Assembly: GCA_964646605.1 (NCBI GenBank)
Contig: CAZYEX010000002.1
Coordinates: forward strand, 1-58,050
DNA length: 58,050 bases
Source of the DNA: SBAX01 sp964646605
Lineage (GTDB): Bacteria; Planctomycetota; Phycisphaerae; UBA1845
Reading direction: 5' to 3'
Below the pieces are notes generated by a model. That model was not told the origin of the DNA. It searched no databases and worked only from the letters and a program-made list of their open reading frames with translations. The position numbers and the translations under genes are program-made. The stretch's first letter is position 1. Every line of letters starts with the position of its first letter. Positions 42,238-51,590 of the stretch are shown piece by piece.

Positions 42238-43134
42238 ATGAACCACGACGGCAAGGAATGGGTGACCATCTATCGTTCAGGAAGGGAAGAGGATTGTCGT
42301 GAACGTACGCTGGTACTCCAGGCCGTGGGGACGGAGCACGAAGTCCGCCGGGAATCCGACGAATTCACCATTGCGGTCGCCACTGCGGATGCGGCGCGGA
42401 GCCGTGCGGAACTCGACGCTTACACGATGGAAAACCGCGGTTGGCGGAGCGCTCGTCCTGCGGCTCTTCCGCGTGCCGACGGATGGAACGGCGTCCTGGG
42501 TTTTGTCGCGGTGCTGTCGCTCATGGCTGTGTTGCAGCAACGGCATGCATTCGACGTGGACTGGTTTGCGGTCGGCAAAACGCAGGCCGGCCTGATACGA
42601 CAGGGCGAGTGGTGGCGGACGGTCACCGCGTTGACACTCCACGCCGACTTGGAGCATGTACTTTCCAATCTGATCATCGGCGGTCTGGTGGGCTTGTTCG
42701 CCGGGCAGTCGCTTGGGTCGGGTCTGGCGTGGTGCAGCATCCTCATTGCGGGCGGATTGGGGAATCTCTTCAACGCCTGGGTCCGCCCCCCTGAGCACAC
42801 ATCCGTGGGCGCTTCCACCGCCGTCTTCGCGGCACTGGGTCTCCTGGCCGCGAATGCGTGGAGGCAAGGGAGGACGCTGCGAACTTCCAGGCTGGAACGG
42901 TGGGCGCCGATCGTCGGGGGCGTCCTCCTGCTCAGCTTCCTTGGTACGGGCGGCGGGCGAACGGATGTAGCGGCCCATGTGTTTGGCTTTCTCTGTGCCA
43001 TCCCGTTCGGCGCACTCTGCGGAAAACTGGGCGTCGGCGCAGTGTCTAGGCCGCGAGCACAATTCCTGTTCGGACTCGCTGCCTTGACGATCCTTGCATT
43101 CGCCTGGGCGCTTGCCCTGAACTTGGCGTTGTAG
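42238..43134 (+). CDS. Rhomboid-family intramembrane serine protease with N-terminal DUF2007-like domain
   Basis: A 298-residue membrane protein. The cytosolic N-terminal ~65 residues (EWVTIYRSGREEDCRERTLV) resemble the DUF2007-type 'putative signal transducing' ferredoxin-like domain. The six-helix rhomboid domain follows, with catalytic Ser193 in GASTAVFAALG, His247 in AAHVFGF, and the HADLEHVLSNL motif in helix 2. All expected catalytic residues are present, so it is likely active. Substrate is unknown. It is transcribed alone on the + strand. Confidence 0.88.
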   Translation: MNHDGKEWVTIYRSGREEDCRERTLVLQAVGTEHEVRRESDEFTIAVATADAARSRAELDAYTMENRGWRSARPAALPRADGWNGVLGFVAVLSLMAVLQQRHAFDVDWFAVGKTQAGLIRQGEWWRTVTALTLHADLEHVLSNLIIGGLVGLFAGQSLGSGLAWCSILIAGGLGNLFNAWVRPPEHTSVGASTAVFAALGLLAANAWRQGRTLRTSRLERWAPIVGGVLLLSFLGTGGGRTDVAAHVFGFLCAIPFGALCGKLGVGAVSRPRAQFLFGLAALTILAFAWALALNLAL

Positions 43135-43309
43135 TACTAGTGCACCGACGCACCTAATCTGGCGGGTTGGCCGGACCCGCGACATTCATGCCGCGCGGCG
43201 ATCCAGACGCGCCGCCTGAGAGCGGCAGCTCGGTACCCGCGCGTGTGAACTCGCAATTTTGGCTGCGTCGGACCACTAGGACCCATTCAACCTCGGGAGC
43301 CGTGAACGC

Positions 43310-45115
43310 TCACTTCGCCTTGGCCTCCAAGACCGCCCAGCGGGCATAGAGCTTTTCTACGTGATTCTTGGCCACCGCTAGTTCCTCCCAGCGTTTTTGC
43401 GCTTCGACGTGGTCCCCGGCGACCTGCGGAGCTTCCATCGCCCGCCCGCATTGCTCCACGCGTTCATCCGCCTCGTGGATCGCCGACTCCATCTCGTGGA
43501 GTTCCTTTCGCTCGCCGGCGGTCAGGACGTTCGCATCGGCCTGCGTTTTTGCTTTTTTCGGCTTGTGTTTCTGAACGGTGGCATCTTTTCCCAGGGTGCG
43601 GCGAGCCTGCGCGGCTTGCCACTGGGCCCAATCACCATAGCGCCCGACTCGCCCGTCCCCGTAGAGGCCTAACATTTCCGTGCAAATGCGATCGAGCATG
43701 AACCGATCGTGCGTCACCAAAACGATCGCACCAGGGAATTCGCTGAGACTCTCCTCGAGAACGTCCAGGGAGGCGATGTCCAGATCGTTCGTGGGCTCGT
43801 CCAGAATCAGCAGATCCGCCGGGCGGAGCATTAGCCGGGCAATCAGCACCCGGGCCTGCTCGCCGCCCGACAGTTCGCCCACAGGCATGTCGAGTTGGTC
43901 CACGCGGAAGAGAAAGCGCTTGGCCCAGGAGGTGATGTGGACGTTCTGCCCGCGAAATTCCACGTGATCGTCCCGGCCCGCCAAGGCCCGCCGCAACGGG
44001 ACATCCTGGGGAAGCTCCTTGCGCATCTGGTCGAACACGACGACCCGCAGATTGTCGGCCGAATCGACGCTGCCTTCGTCGGGCGGCAGTTCGCCCGTGA
44101 GCACGCGGATCAACGTGGTCTTGCCGCTGCCGTTGGAGCCCAGCAGCCCCAGCCGCGTACCGGGCGACAGCAGCAACGAAACATCCTTGAACAACAACCT
44201 GTTGCCGAGGGTTTTGGCGAGCCCCTTGGCCTCCAAGATTTTCTTCGACTTTCGGCCGGTGCCGCTGAAGTCGATGCCCGCCGCCGTGGTTTGAGCGTTC
44301 CGATGGGTTAGGTCACGAAGCTCGTCGTGAAGCCGATAGGCCTCCTCGATTCGCGATTTCGACTTGGTCCGTTGAGCCTTGGAGTTCGATTTCAGGAAGG
44401 CGGCCTCTCGACGGACGATGTTGGTCAAGGTCACCTGCTGGGCCTGCTGGGCCTCGAGGAAGTCGGCCCGCTTCTCCAGAAACATGCTGTAATTGCCGCT
44501 TACGCTGAAATATCCGTCGGGGTAGATCGGATTCAATTCCACGACGCGGTTGGTCACGCGCTCCAGGAAATACCGATCGTGGCTGACGGCCAGGAATGTA
44601 AACGGAACGTCCGGCAGCATTTCTTCGAGCCATTGAATGCCTGCAAGGTCCAGATGATTCGTCGGCTCGTCCATGAGCAGCAGGTCGGGGCGCTGGATGA
44701 CCTCGCGGGCCAGCGCCAACCGTTTCCGCCAACCGCCGGATAATTCTTCCACCGGGCGACGGGGGTCGTCGAACCCGAACTTGCTGAGCATGATGTTGAC
44801 TTGCGTGTCGCGCTCGTGCGGCTCCAACGGTTGATCGGCTATTGCGTCGGCCAGGGCCGTCTCCACCGTGGCCCCGTCGGCAAACCGGTCCTCCTGGGGC
44901 AGGAACCCGATTCGCGCCGATCGCCGTCTGCTGATTTCGCCGCTGTCCGCTCGAACCAAGCCCGCCAGGATTTTGAGAAACGTCGTCTTGCCCGCCCCGT
45001 TGGGTCCCACGAACCCCACGTGTTCGTCATCCGCGAAACTGATCGACAAACCGTTGAAAAGCTCTCGCCTCCCGAAGTGCTTCGAGATCGCGTTGCAGGT
45101 CAGAAGCGTGGGCAT
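43310..45115 (-). CDS. ABC-F family ATPase (Uup-like)
   Basis: A soluble 601-residue protein with two ABC ATPase domains and no membrane segments. Walker A motifs are GPNGAGKTT and GSNGSGKTT, signature motifs EELSGGWRKR and GELSGGEQAR, and Walker B motifs LLLMDEPTNHLDLAG and LLILDEPTNDLDIAS. The interdomain linker is helical and Lys-rich, and the C-terminal ~90 residues form a coiled coil (KELHEMESAIHEADERVEQC), the Uup arrangement. ABC-F proteins act on the ribosome. ATG 45115 begins the conserved domain. Confidence 0.92.
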   Translation of the reverse strand: MPTLLTCNAISKHFGRRELFNGLSISFADDEHVGFVGPNGAGKTTFLKILAGLVRADSGEISRRRSARIGFLPQEDRFADGATVETALADAIADQPLEPHERDTQVNIMLSKFGFDDPRRPVEELSGGWRKRLALAREVIQRPDLLLMDEPTNHLDLAGIQWLEEMLPDVPFTFLAVSHDRYFLERVTNRVVELNPIYPDGYFSVSGNYSMFLEKRADFLEAQQAQQVTLTNIVRREAAFLKSNSKAQRTKSKSRIEEAYRLHDELRDLTHRNAQTTAAGIDFSGTGRKSKKILEAKGLAKTLGNRLLFKDVSLLLSPGTRLGLLGSNGSGKTTLIRVLTGELPPDEGSVDSADNLRVVVFDQMRKELPQDVPLRRALAGRDDHVEFRGQNVHITSWAKRFLFRVDQLDMPVGELSGGEQARVLIARLMLRPADLLILDEPTNDLDIASLDVLEESLSEFPGAIVLVTHDRFMLDRICTEMLGLYGDGRVGRYGDWAQWQAAQARRTLGKDATVQKHKPKKAKTQADANVLTAGERKELHEMESAIHEADERVEQCGRAMEAPQVAGDHVEAQKRWEELAVAKNHVEKLYARWAVLEAKAK

Positions 45116-45252
45116 GGCGTCCTCGTTGTTTGCATGACTTTCTGAGGTACCAGCTTCGCCTAGGATCGGCGAGATGTAAAACGAACCGCTTGGAGTCAAG
45201 GGGGAGTGGACAAAGCGTCGCGGGTTCGATGATCACGGGACGCTCGACAGGC

Positions 45253-45282
45253 TTGCGACGACACCTTGTGGGGGCATAGAAT
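45253..45282 (+). promoter_or_regulatory. Candidate housekeeping promoter for the small exported peptide gene
   Basis: TTGCGA (45253-45258), an 18-base spacer, and TAGAAT (45277-45282) match the -35 and -10 consensus at 4/6 and 5/6 positions. The predicted start is about 80 bases upstream of ATG 45371. Confidence 0.4.
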
Positions 45283-45370
45283 GTACGTGTGTGGCGCCGG
45301 TTTCGCGATCTCAGGGTTTTCAGGCGATTTCGCGGTCCGCACGAACCATTGAACCTGGAAAGGACAGCCT

Positions 45371-45526
45371 ATGCGTTTCAGTCGAATTCGTCTTTGGATA
45401 GCGGGTCTGGTCGCGTTCTTGATGGGGTTTCCGCTTTCGGAGAAGGTTTTGGCCGGGGGGTCCGACATCTTTGGTTCATCCCTCGGCCTCGGACTCGCCA
45501 TTGCTGATTCCGCCGAAGGGAGTTGA
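45371..45526 (+). CDS. Small exported peptide (51 residues)
   Basis: ATG 45371 is preceded by GAAAGGA at good spacing. The product starts MRFSRIRLWIAGLVAFLMGF, a clear signal-peptide pattern (basic n-region, hydrophobic core) with a plausible cleavage site after Val-Leu-Ala near residue 28, leaving a mature part of about 23 residues rich in Gly, Ser and Asp. The same frame stays open for 66 codons beyond the TGA. It is divergent from the ABC-F gene. Confidence 0.55.
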   Translation: MRFSRIRLWIAGLVAFLMGFPLSEKVLAGGSDIFGSSLGLGLAIADSAEGS

Positions 45527-45687
45527 CCGGAAACTCTGTGGCCTGCCACGCCGTTCAAGGCATCGTCCGGCGTCGCGCATGATGTCCTCGAGGACGCCGA
45601 CGGCGAACGATCGTTGGAGCCGTCGAGGTACATCTTCGGCCTACCAACGCGACCTAGCCGAGGTGGCGCGTTGCATTCCTGCGCGGG

Positions 45688-48534
45688 TCACGTCGGCGGC
45701 TTGGCCTGAATCGTCGAAGGGTCCTTGGTTTCGTCAGTTTGTGGCTTGATTACCGTCACCGGTGCAATCTTCTCGAGTTCGGTCCGGACGGCGTCGGCTT
45801 CGCCCACCACAACGATGGTCAGCTTGTCGCGGTCGACCAGTCTCTTAGCCACGCGATGTACGCTTTCCGAAGTCGTGCTTTTCACGCCGCCTAGAAACCT
45901 GGACAGGTAGTCCCTGGGCAGGCCGGCATACTCAATGAGCCACAGATCGCCCACGACCTGACCGGGGGTTTCGCGATTGCCCGCGAAACTGCCCACAAGG
46001 TACGACTTGGCCATCTCGACCTCCCCCTCTTCCGGCGGCGCGGTCTTGATGCGATCGACCTCGTGCAGGATGACGCTGAGCGTTTCGGCTGTGGTGGGGT
46101 TCTTGGTGAAGGTGGAGATCGTCATCGCCCCGGCGAAACGCTGGGCGCTCCATCCGCCACGAGCGCCGTAGGTCAGGCCTTTCTCCACGCGGATGGCCTT
46201 GTTGAGACGGCTGCTGAAGCTCCCGCCGAAGATTTGCGAAAGGACCACGGTGGGGAAATAGTCCGGATCGGTCCGCGTGATGCCCACGCTGCCCACCCGA
46301 ATCTGGCTCTGCACGGAGCCGGGGCGGTCGACAAGATAAATCTGCGTGCTGCTGGGCTGCGGAATCGGCGCCAACCTGGGCGTTTGTTTTTCGCCGTCGG
46401 CCTTCCAATCGCCGAAGTAGCGCTCGGCCGTCTTCCAAGCGTCAACAGGCTCGACGTCACCCGCAATGTACAACACGGCCGTGTCGGGACGGACGAACGC
46501 GGTCCACCATTTCCTCAGATCGTCGACCTTCAGCGTCTGGACGTCGGCGGGTTCACCGACGGACGTGCGTGAGTAGGGGTGCGAGCCGAAAACCCTCTGC
46601 CGCAGCTCACGATCGGCCGCGTATTCGGGCGTTTTGGCCTGGATCATCAAGCCGAGCAGCTCCTGCTGCCGTAGAATCTCCAGCTCTTTTTCCGGGAAAC
46701 TCGGCGTGCGCACGACTTCGGCCATCAGCTTCATGGCCGTGTCGAACTTGTCGGTCACGCACGAGGCGGACACGCGGCTCACGTCGATCCACGCCGAGCC
46801 GCTGAGTGAGATGGCGTTGAATTCCAGCTCTTCGGCGAGTTCGGCCGCCGTGTGGTGGGCCGAACCCTTGGTGATCATTTCCGAGGCGAGGTTTGCGGTA
46901 CCGGGTTTTTCTTCGGTCCAGCCGCCGCTCAGAATCCCCAGCGTCGCCGTGACGAACGGGACCTCGTGGTTGGGTACCACCACGACGCGCAGGCCGGTCG
47001 CGAGGGTGGACTCGTCGGTGGCGAACTTGGGTACCGCTTCGAGGAAACTCGCGGTCGGCGGTTCCTTGGGAACCCCTTTCGGCCTCTTGAGTTCCGAGCG
47101 AAGCCCGCCGCGCTGGGCCACCCGGTTTTCCGTCGGCGCTGGAATCGGCGAGGCACCTTCGTCCCCTTCGCTTCCCTTGCCGCCGAAAAGGGACTTGATC
47201 ATGCTGCCGAACTCGGGCTGCACGGTCACGGACGTTTCGCATTCGGGGACGAGGTAGGTCTTCGCCACGCGGAGCAGGTCATCCGTCGTGACGGCGCGGA
47301 TCTTCGCCAGGCGATGGTTGGCCTTGTCCGCCCCGCCTTCCAGAACTTCATACCGGCCCAGCAACTCCGCCTTGCTTTCGATGGTCAGCGCGTCGGTCAC
47401 TTCCCGCGAGAGTAGCTGGTTCTTCACCTTGTCCAACTCGCGCCGGCTGACGGGTTCCGTGCGAACTTTGTCGAAGTGCTCGCGGAGCGCATCCATAACT
47501 TTCTGCCGGTTTCCCCAAGGCATAATGACGCCGCCGGCGCCGGCGATGCCGTCGTCTTCCATCGAGAACGCCCCGGCCAACACGAATTGGGCGATTTGCT
47601 TCTCTTTGACGAGGTCCTTGTGCAACCGGCTGCTTTCGCCGCCGCCGACGATGCTCATCAACATCTCCAGGGGAAGCGCATCATCGTGGCCCTGGGGAAC
47701 GCCGCGATAGACCAGGCCGAGGATCGGCGCGGGCCCTTTCTTCTCGGGAATGACGATGGTGCGTGCTTCCGACTGCGGCGGTTCCTTGATCGACACGCGC
47801 GGCGGCGAGGGCATCCTCGGCAGCCAACCCAAGTGCTTTTGGGCGAGCGCCATGACCTCGGCGTGCGTGACATCGCCGACCACCACCAGCGTCGCGTTCG
47901 TGGGAACGTAGTATCTCTCCCAGAACTGCTGCAGCTCGTCGATCGTCGCGGCGCGAAGGTGCGGAATCTGCCCGATGGGCGTCCACTGATAGGGGTGCTG
48001 CTTGAAGAGGACCGGCAGGAGCTTTTCGGGCACAGTCCCGTACGGCGTGTTCAGCGAGCCCATGCGCCGCTCCTCCTCGACGACCGCCCGCTCCTTGTGG
48101 AAGCTTTCCTCGTCGATCTTGAGAAAGGCCATGCGCTCGGCCTCGAGCCACAGGGCGAGTTCGAGTTGATTCGAGGGCAGTTCGTTGACGTAGGTCGTGT
48201 TGTCGAAGGTCGTATACGCGTTGCAGTTGCCCCCGGTCTTGCGGATGGCCTCGAAATGCTGCTCCGGACCGAGCACGTCCGTCCCGCGGAACATCATGTG
48301 CTCGAACATGTGGGCGAAGCCCTGTCTTTGGGCGTCCTCGTCCTTCGATCCGACATGGTACCAGACCTGAACTGCGACGATGGGGCAGGAGTGGTCCTCG
48401 AGTGACAGCACGGTCAGGCCGTTGTCGAGGACCTGCTTTTGGAAGTCGTACGGCCGTGTTGCGGCGTTAGACCTCGAGAGCCCGAGGATGAGAGCCAATG
48501 CCGCATAAAGAGTCGAAAATCGACCTTGAAACAT
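45688..48534 (-). CDS. M16-family zinc peptidase (processing peptidase/insulinase-like), two-module
   Basis: A 948-residue exported protein with an N-terminal signal peptide (FSTLYAALALILGLSRSNA). The first M16 module has the inverted zinc motif HMFEH and the downstream Glu-rich helix ERAVVEEERRMG that supplies the third ligand. The second half repeats the fold (FVTATLGILSGGWTEEKPGT) without a zinc motif, as usual in these proteins. ATG 48534 follows AAGGAG. It probably degrades peptides in the periplasm. Confidence 0.93.
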   Translation of the reverse strand: MFQGRFSTLYAALALILGLSRSNAATRPYDFQKQVLDNGLTVLSLEDHSCPIVAVQVWYHVGSKDEDAQRQGFAHMFEHMMFRGTDVLGPEQHFEAIRKTGGNCNAYTTFDNTTYVNELPSNQLELALWLEAERMAFLKIDEESFHKERAVVEEERRMGSLNTPYGTVPEKLLPVLFKQHPYQWTPIGQIPHLRAATIDELQQFWERYYVPTNATLVVVGDVTHAEVMALAQKHLGWLPRMPSPPRVSIKEPPQSEARTIVIPEKKGPAPILGLVYRGVPQGHDDALPLEMLMSIVGGGESSRLHKDLVKEKQIAQFVLAGAFSMEDDGIAGAGGVIMPWGNRQKVMDALREHFDKVRTEPVSRRELDKVKNQLLSREVTDALTIESKAELLGRYEVLEGGADKANHRLAKIRAVTTDDLLRVAKTYLVPECETSVTVQPEFGSMIKSLFGGKGSEGDEGASPIPAPTENRVAQRGGLRSELKRPKGVPKEPPTASFLEAVPKFATDESTLATGLRVVVVPNHEVPFVTATLGILSGGWTEEKPGTANLASEMITKGSAHHTAAELAEELEFNAISLSGSAWIDVSRVSASCVTDKFDTAMKLMAEVVRTPSFPEKELEILRQQELLGLMIQAKTPEYAADRELRQRVFGSHPYSRTSVGEPADVQTLKVDDLRKWWTAFVRPDTAVLYIAGDVEPVDAWKTAERYFGDWKADGEKQTPRLAPIPQPSSTQIYLVDRPGSVQSQIRVGSVGITRTDPDYFPTVVLSQIFGGSFSSRLNKAIRVEKGLTYGARGGWSAQRFAGAMTISTFTKNPTTAETLSVILHEVDRIKTAPPEEGEVEMAKSYLVGSFAGNRETPGQVVGDLWLIEYAGLPRDYLSRFLGGVKSTTSESVHRVAKRLVDRDKLTIVVVGEADAVRTELEKIAPVTVIKPQTDETKDPSTIQAKPPT

Positions 48535-48894
48535 CAAGGCACTCCTTCCAAGAAAGAACGTTGCACCCAGCAGTCGTACCGCGTGTAGATCCCCACAGGA
48601 GCCGCAAAGATTCGATCCCTTGACCTTCGCGCTGCGAATCGGGCTTTGGGCCGCGCCCAAGAGCAGTCAACCCGCCTTCGCTATGGAGTTTACTCGACTC
48701 GGGCCGAAGCGACAAAGGTTGGGGACCGCCGTTGTCACACAAAAAAACGGGCTTCTGACGGGGCGATCCCAAAACGGCGGGCGGGCGGCAGTGCATCGTA
48801 TAGCTGCCACGATGTGGCATTTTGTCCCGCTCGGTTCTTTCATCCTCGTCCACTCGCCGACCCACGATCGACATTCGACAATCCGCTCATCCGC
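48535..48894. other. 360-base gap upstream of the M16 peptidase
   Basis: No gene is supported. It should hold the leftward promoter of the M16 gene and the end of the acyltransferase transcript. The only marked structure is the inverted repeat described at 48805-48819. Confidence 0.35.
48805..48819. promoter_or_regulatory. Operator-like inverted repeat TGCCAC-GAT-GTGGCA
   Basis: A perfect 6-bp inverted repeat with 3-base spacing. On the minus strand it is followed by GCTATACGAT, a possible -10 region, and preceded by GGGACAAAA, a possible -35. It would then sit in the promoter spacer, where repressors often bind. It is about 270 bases upstream of the M16 gene. Confidence 0.3.
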
Positions 48895-49833
48895 TCACGG
48901 CCCCGCGGCGCTGGCCTGCCGCGCATGCTCCTCGCCCCATCGGGCGTAGGCCCATAGATACTGCGTGGGGTCTTCCAGGATCAATCGCTCGAAAGCGTGC
49001 AGATAGCGCTGCGTCACGAAGGCGACAGGGTCGTCGTGCCCTGCGACCTCCTCGTGGTTCACCACATCGGAAACGATGATGCCGAATCGAAACGTGTCGT
49101 TCCATCGTCGAATGGCCGCCACCACGACGTCGGCCTCATATCGCCACGCCAACAGACCCACCGAACGCAAGGCCTTTGTCGGCAGCCCCAGGAACGTGAC
49201 GGGCATTCCTCGATCCGGAACATGGTGATCGGCGACCAGGGCCACCATCCCTCCTTCGCCGAGCACCTGCCCCAATCGTGCGGCCGCACTCGCCACCGGC
49301 GCCATCTCGCACCCGCTTTGCCCACGGATTTTTCGGCGGTATGCGTCGTAACCTCGGTTGCTGTGCGGCAGGTATACCACCGTAGCGCGGATCCCGTTGT
49401 ACCCCAGAAAGATGGGAAGGAGATCGAATGACCCGTAGTACGCCGTCAGCAGGATCGTGGGCTGCCGGCGGCGTTGCGCTTCAAGAAGGTCGCCGAGAAA
49501 CGGCTCCGGGATGCGGCCGCCGTAACGCTCCCACGTCCCCGCACGAAGGAGCCGCGAAGCCAACATCAGGTCCGTGAGATTACGAGCGCGATTCACGAAC
49601 GCCTGCGCCGCGATTCGCGGTACCTCTTCGGGTGGTACGCGGGCGTGCAGTGCCGCTCTGCATTGCGCTTCACTTCGAATCCGAATCGGATCCAAAAGAC
49701 GGTACAAAAGCAGCGATCCGCAGCCGGTGATGCGATAGGCGAGTCGTGGACCGATGGCCGCAAAGAAGACCGCGAGCACGCGGCGGTGCAAATTGCCCAG
49801 CCACAAAACCGCTCGTATCCACCACTGTCTCAC
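48895..49833 (-). CDS. LPLAT/HtrB-type acyltransferase-like protein with altered active site
   Basis: A 312-residue inner-membrane-associated protein of the lysophospholipid/lipid A acyltransferase superfamily. It has an N-terminal hydrophobic helix, the core TILLTAYYGSFDLLPIFLGY, and the later motifs MVALVADHHVPDRGMPVTFL and the C-terminal PTQYLWAYARWGEEHA that are typical of HtrB/LpxL proteins. The catalytic HxxxxD/E motif is changed: where the family has T-G-His-F-G-N-W-Glu, this reads T-A-Tyr-Tyr-G-S-F-Asp (residues 130-137), so the His is missing at 132. Activity is in doubt. Confidence 0.8.
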   Translation of the reverse strand: MRQWWIRAVLWLGNLHRRVLAVFFAAIGPRLAYRITGCGSLLLYRLLDPIRIRSEAQCRAALHARVPPEEVPRIAAQAFVNRARNLTDLMLASRLLRAGTWERYGGRIPEPFLGDLLEAQRRRQPTILLTAYYGSFDLLPIFLGYNGIRATVVYLPHSNRGYDAYRRKIRGQSGCEMAPVASAAARLGQVLGEGGMVALVADHHVPDRGMPVTFLGLPTKALRSVGLLAWRYEADVVVAAIRRWNDTFRFGIIVSDVVNHEEVAGHDDPVAFVTQRYLHAFERLILEDPTQYLWAYARWGEEHARQASAAGP

Positions 49834-49898
49834 GGATCCATTCTACGCCCGGTGCGGACGTTTTCACGGATGGACGCTTCCGTCTGCGGGGACTGTTT

Positions 49899-50693
49899 TC
49901 AGGAAGCAGGCGTTATTCCGTCGAGCCACTTTTTCAGTACGCGATTGAATTCATCCGCTTGTTCGAATGCGACCAGATGGCCCGCGTGGGGAATCATGGT
50001 CAGCTGCGCGCCCCGAATCGCTTTGGCGAGCTTCTCCGATTCCGCTGGGGGAATGATGGTGTCGTCCGCACCGGTGATGACCAAGGTCGGGGTTGCGATG
50101 CCTGCCAGCATCGCCGTCGAGTCGGGCCGCTCCGCCATGCCCAGCAGTGCGGCGATCACTCCCTGCGGTTTCGAGGGGGCCATGATGGCCCGGACTTGCT
50201 CGGCCATTTTCCCATCGAGATTGCTCGCCGCGAGCATCTTGGGGGCCATCGCATCGACGACGACCTTCGACCCCTCGGTCTTCACCTTTTCGGCCGTCGC
50301 ACGACGACCCGCGGCCCCCTCGGGCGTGTCATTGCCCGCCTTGGTGCCCACCAGCACCAGGCCGCGAAGCTGGCTCGGGAATTGCCGTGCGAAGGCGAGG
50401 GCCACGTATCCCCCCATCGAGTGGCCGATCAGGACGACCGGCCCCGGATGGATTTGTTGGAGCAGTCCGTGAATGTCCTCGGCGAATTGAGTCATGGTGG
50501 CCGGGCCGCTGCCTGCCTCACTTTCTCCGAGACCGCACAGATCGGGCGCAATGACGCGATACGATGATCGAAGCGCGTCAATCTGCTTCTGCCACGCACC
50601 GCGATGGAGCGGAAACCCATGAACGAAGACCAGCGGGAGACCCTTCCCTTCATCGGTGTACGCCAATGCGAGGCCGTTAACTGTCGCTCTCAT
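49899..50693 (-). CDS. Alpha/beta-fold hydrolase
   Basis: A 264-residue cytosolic hydrolase with nucleophile Ser92 in IGHSMGGYVA, the oxyanion loop FVHGFPLHRG, the acid Asp in TGADDTIIPP, and catalytic His in IPHAGHLVAFEQ. It resembles 3-oxoadipate enol-lactonase and haloperoxidase-like hydrolases; substrate unknown. ATG 50693 follows CAGGAG and overlaps the TGA of the upstream SUI1 gene (ATGA), so I reject the longer upstream frame. Confidence 0.9.
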   Translation of the reverse strand: MRATVNGLALAYTDEGKGLPLVFVHGFPLHRGAWQKQIDALRSSYRVIAPDLCGLGESEAGSGPATMTQFAEDIHGLLQQIHPGPVVLIGHSMGGYVALAFARQFPSQLRGLVLVGTKAGNDTPEGAAGRRATAEKVKTEGSKVVVDAMAPKMLAASNLDGKMAEQVRAIMAPSKPQGVIAALLGMAERPDSTAMLAGIATPTLVITGADDTIIPPAESEKLAKAIRGAQLTMIPHAGHLVAFEQADEFNRVLKKWLDGITPAS

Positions 50694-51088
50694 GTTTTTC
50701 TCCTGTCTTGTGGGCGAGGTGGTCCTCGCCCGTGAACTTTCGCGGGGTATCCAAGTCCATGAAGGATGGCCGCCACGCGCTCCCAGTGGTCGCCCTGGAT
50801 CTCGATCCCTTCGGGCGTGGCCGTACCGCCCGCTGCACACGCCGCCTTCAACTGACCCAGGATACCGCCCACGTCCGACGCCGCCGCGTCCAGGCCGGTG
50901 ACCACGGTCACGGTCTTGCCTTTTCGACGCTTCTCGAGGTTGACGCGAAGCGGCTGATCCTTGGGCAGAAAAACCGTCCCGTCAGCCGCCCGCGGGCACG
51001 CGCAATCATCCAGCGACTTTTCGCAAATCTCGCACGTAACCGGGCGTTCCAGCCGTGTTCCGGTGAACAAGCCTGCCATCCCTTGCAT
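50690..51088 (-). CDS. SUI1/YciH-family translation factor homologue
   Basis: A 132-residue protein. The C-terminal SUI1 (eIF1) domain (about 45-120) includes RVNLEKRRKGKTVTVVTGLD and GGTATPEGIEIQGDHWERVA, the usual core. The N-terminal part has CEICEKSLDDCACP, four Cys that could bind zinc, as in some YciH proteins. Bacterial YciH is thought to influence initiation fidelity or stress translation. It is coupled to the following hydrolase gene. Confidence 0.9.
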   Translation of the reverse strand: MQGMAGLFTGTRLERPVTCEICEKSLDDCACPRAADGTVFLPKDQPLRVNLEKRRKGKTVTVVTGLDAAASDVGGILGQLKAACAAGGTATPEGIEIQGDHWERVAAILHGLGYPAKVHGRGPPRPQDRRKT

Positions 51089-51189
51089 GGTACTCGCTTT
51101 TCATGCACCGTTCGAGGCCCTTTGCGGGTCGCTCGCCAACGCATATCGTTTGGGGAGTGAGGGGGTGGAATCTTCTCCTGGATGCAAAC

Positions 51190-51468
51190 ATGACCGATCA
51201 AGCGCCTGACGAGTACCAACGGTTTGTGATCGACGACGTCCGCTCGACGGACGAGAATCTGACGTTGGTGTACGGCGGGCGCGTATTCGGCGGGGTGGTG
51301 CGCTGCCTGCTCGATCCCGACGGCGTGGAAGCCGCCCTTCGCCCCGGCGCCGAAATCTTCGTCCGTTACCACACCGAAGAAACCGGCCAACCAGGTCATA
51401 TCGCGCACATCATCATCCGCCACCCCGCCGCCGAAGGCTGGGCCGAGGTCTACGCAGACGGCGTGTAG
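51190..51468 (+). CDS. Hypothetical protein, 92 residues
   Basis: A compact acidic protein without membrane segments or signal peptide. It reads MTDQAPDEYQRFVIDDVRST, with alternating beta-type stretches LTLVYGGRVFGGVVRCLLDP and IAHIIIRHPAAEGWAEVYAD. I do not recognise a family. The frame opens at 51103, but that leader is not protein-like, so I choose ATG 51190 (weak ribosome binding site). It is divergent from the SUI1 gene. Confidence 0.6.
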   Translation: MTDQAPDEYQRFVIDDVRSTDENLTLVYGGRVFGGVVRCLLDPDGVEAALRPGAEIFVRYHTEETGQPGHIAHIIIRHPAAEGWAEVYADGV

Positions 51469-51590
51469 ATGGTCACGAACCGCTCCATCCTGAAAAATGA
51501 CTCGGACTCCCACGGCGCAGCGGCCCGAGCCGCGACCGGAAGGGTGCGGGGCGTTTCCGTTCCGAAGACGATCGTCGTATTATTCCGTGC

